A stretch of DNA of 5,442 bases from NCBI GenBank assembly GCA_902772715.1, contig CACYBT010000200.1, forward strand, positions 1 through 5,442, given 5' to 3'. The position numbers and the translations under genes were made by a program. The stretch comes from an uncultured Succinivibrio sp. GTDB lineage: Bacteria > Pseudomonadota > Gammaproteobacteria > Enterobacterales > Succinivibrionaceae. Shown in pieces: positions 5,359 through 5,442 of this stretch. The notes beneath the pieces were generated by a model. The model had not been told where the DNA came from and did not search any database. It saw nothing but the letters and a program-made list of their open reading frames with translations. How positions within the stretch are numbered: the first letter of the stretch is position 1; each line of letters opens with the position of its first letter.

Positions 5359-5442
5359 GCGGGAGTGGCGGAATTGGTAGACGCACCAGATTTAGGTTCT
5401 GGCGCCTACGGTGTAAGGGTTCGAGTCCCTTCTCCCGCACCA
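5359..5442 (+). tRNA. tRNA-Leu (anticodon TAG, reads CUN)
   Basis: This is an 84-nt class II tRNA, 11 nt after tRNA-His. The acceptor stem is GCGGGAG (5359-5365) with CTCCCGC (5432-5438). The discriminator is A73 (5439), as leucine tRNAs require, followed by encoded CCA (5440-5442). The anticodon stem is CCAGA/TCTGG with anticodon TAG at 5393-5395. The long variable arm is CGCC-TAC-GGTG (5403-5413), and the T stem is AAGGG/CCCTT. The gene is complete and ends exactly at the window edge. No terminator is seen, so the operon may continue, for example with the tRNA-Pro found in this position in relatives. Confidence 0.98.

Noticed and set aside
5359..5442. Phage or island attachment site at the tRNA-Leu 3' end
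   Set aside because: tRNA 3' ends are common integration sites, but no integrase gene or repeated tRNA 3' segment is present within the window.

Overview
This window looks like a stretch of ordinary housekeeping chromosome from a Gram-negative gammaproteobacterium with fairly AT-rich intergenic DNA. Three things point that way. There is an OmpA with the E. coli-type peptidoglycan-binding motif and disulfide pair. There is a FabV-type enoyl reductase. There is also a tRNA-Arg/His/Leu cluster whose order resembles the arg-his-leu-pro operon of enteric bacteria, and all three tRNA genes encode their own CCA. A narrower placement, such as an anaerobic Aeromonadales/Succinivibrionaceae-like organism, is only a guess.

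Layout: (1) 1-203 is a leader region, followed by fabV (204-1400, +), which ends in a good intrinsic terminator (1424-1461). (2) 1473-1600 is a very AT-rich promoter region with a near-consensus sigma-70 promoter. It drives ompA (1601-2620, +), which ends in a weak hairpin across its stop codon and then a strong GC-rich terminator (2635-2666). That terminator is nearly symmetric, so it can also serve the convergent operon. (3) On the minus strand lies a two-gene operon read from right to left: a TauE/SafE-family permease (4643-3735), then folD (3715-2846) 19 nt later. Its candidate promoter near 4690 has a -10 box flanked by the arms of an 11-bp inverted repeat. (4) 4705-5070 is non-coding with no gene I can defend. 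(5) On the plus strand a clear sigma-70 promoter (5073-5101) and a roughly 50-nt leader precede tRNA-Arg(TCT), tRNA-His(GTG) and tRNA-Leu(TAG). The window ends on the last base of the tRNA-Leu CCA, so the operon probably continues.

The genes do not form one pathway. FabV does the last reduction of fatty-acid elongation (or crotonyl-CoA reduction), OmpA anchors the outer membrane to peptidoglycan, FolD interconverts C1-folates, and the permease probably exports a small sulfur-containing or organic anion. I found no mobile element, CRISPR array, defence cassette or convincing new system. The points worth a second look are regulatory: the inverted repeat at the permease-folD promoter, a 12-bp direct repeat upstream of fabV, and a tRNA leader that repeats the 5' acceptor sequence of tRNA-Arg.
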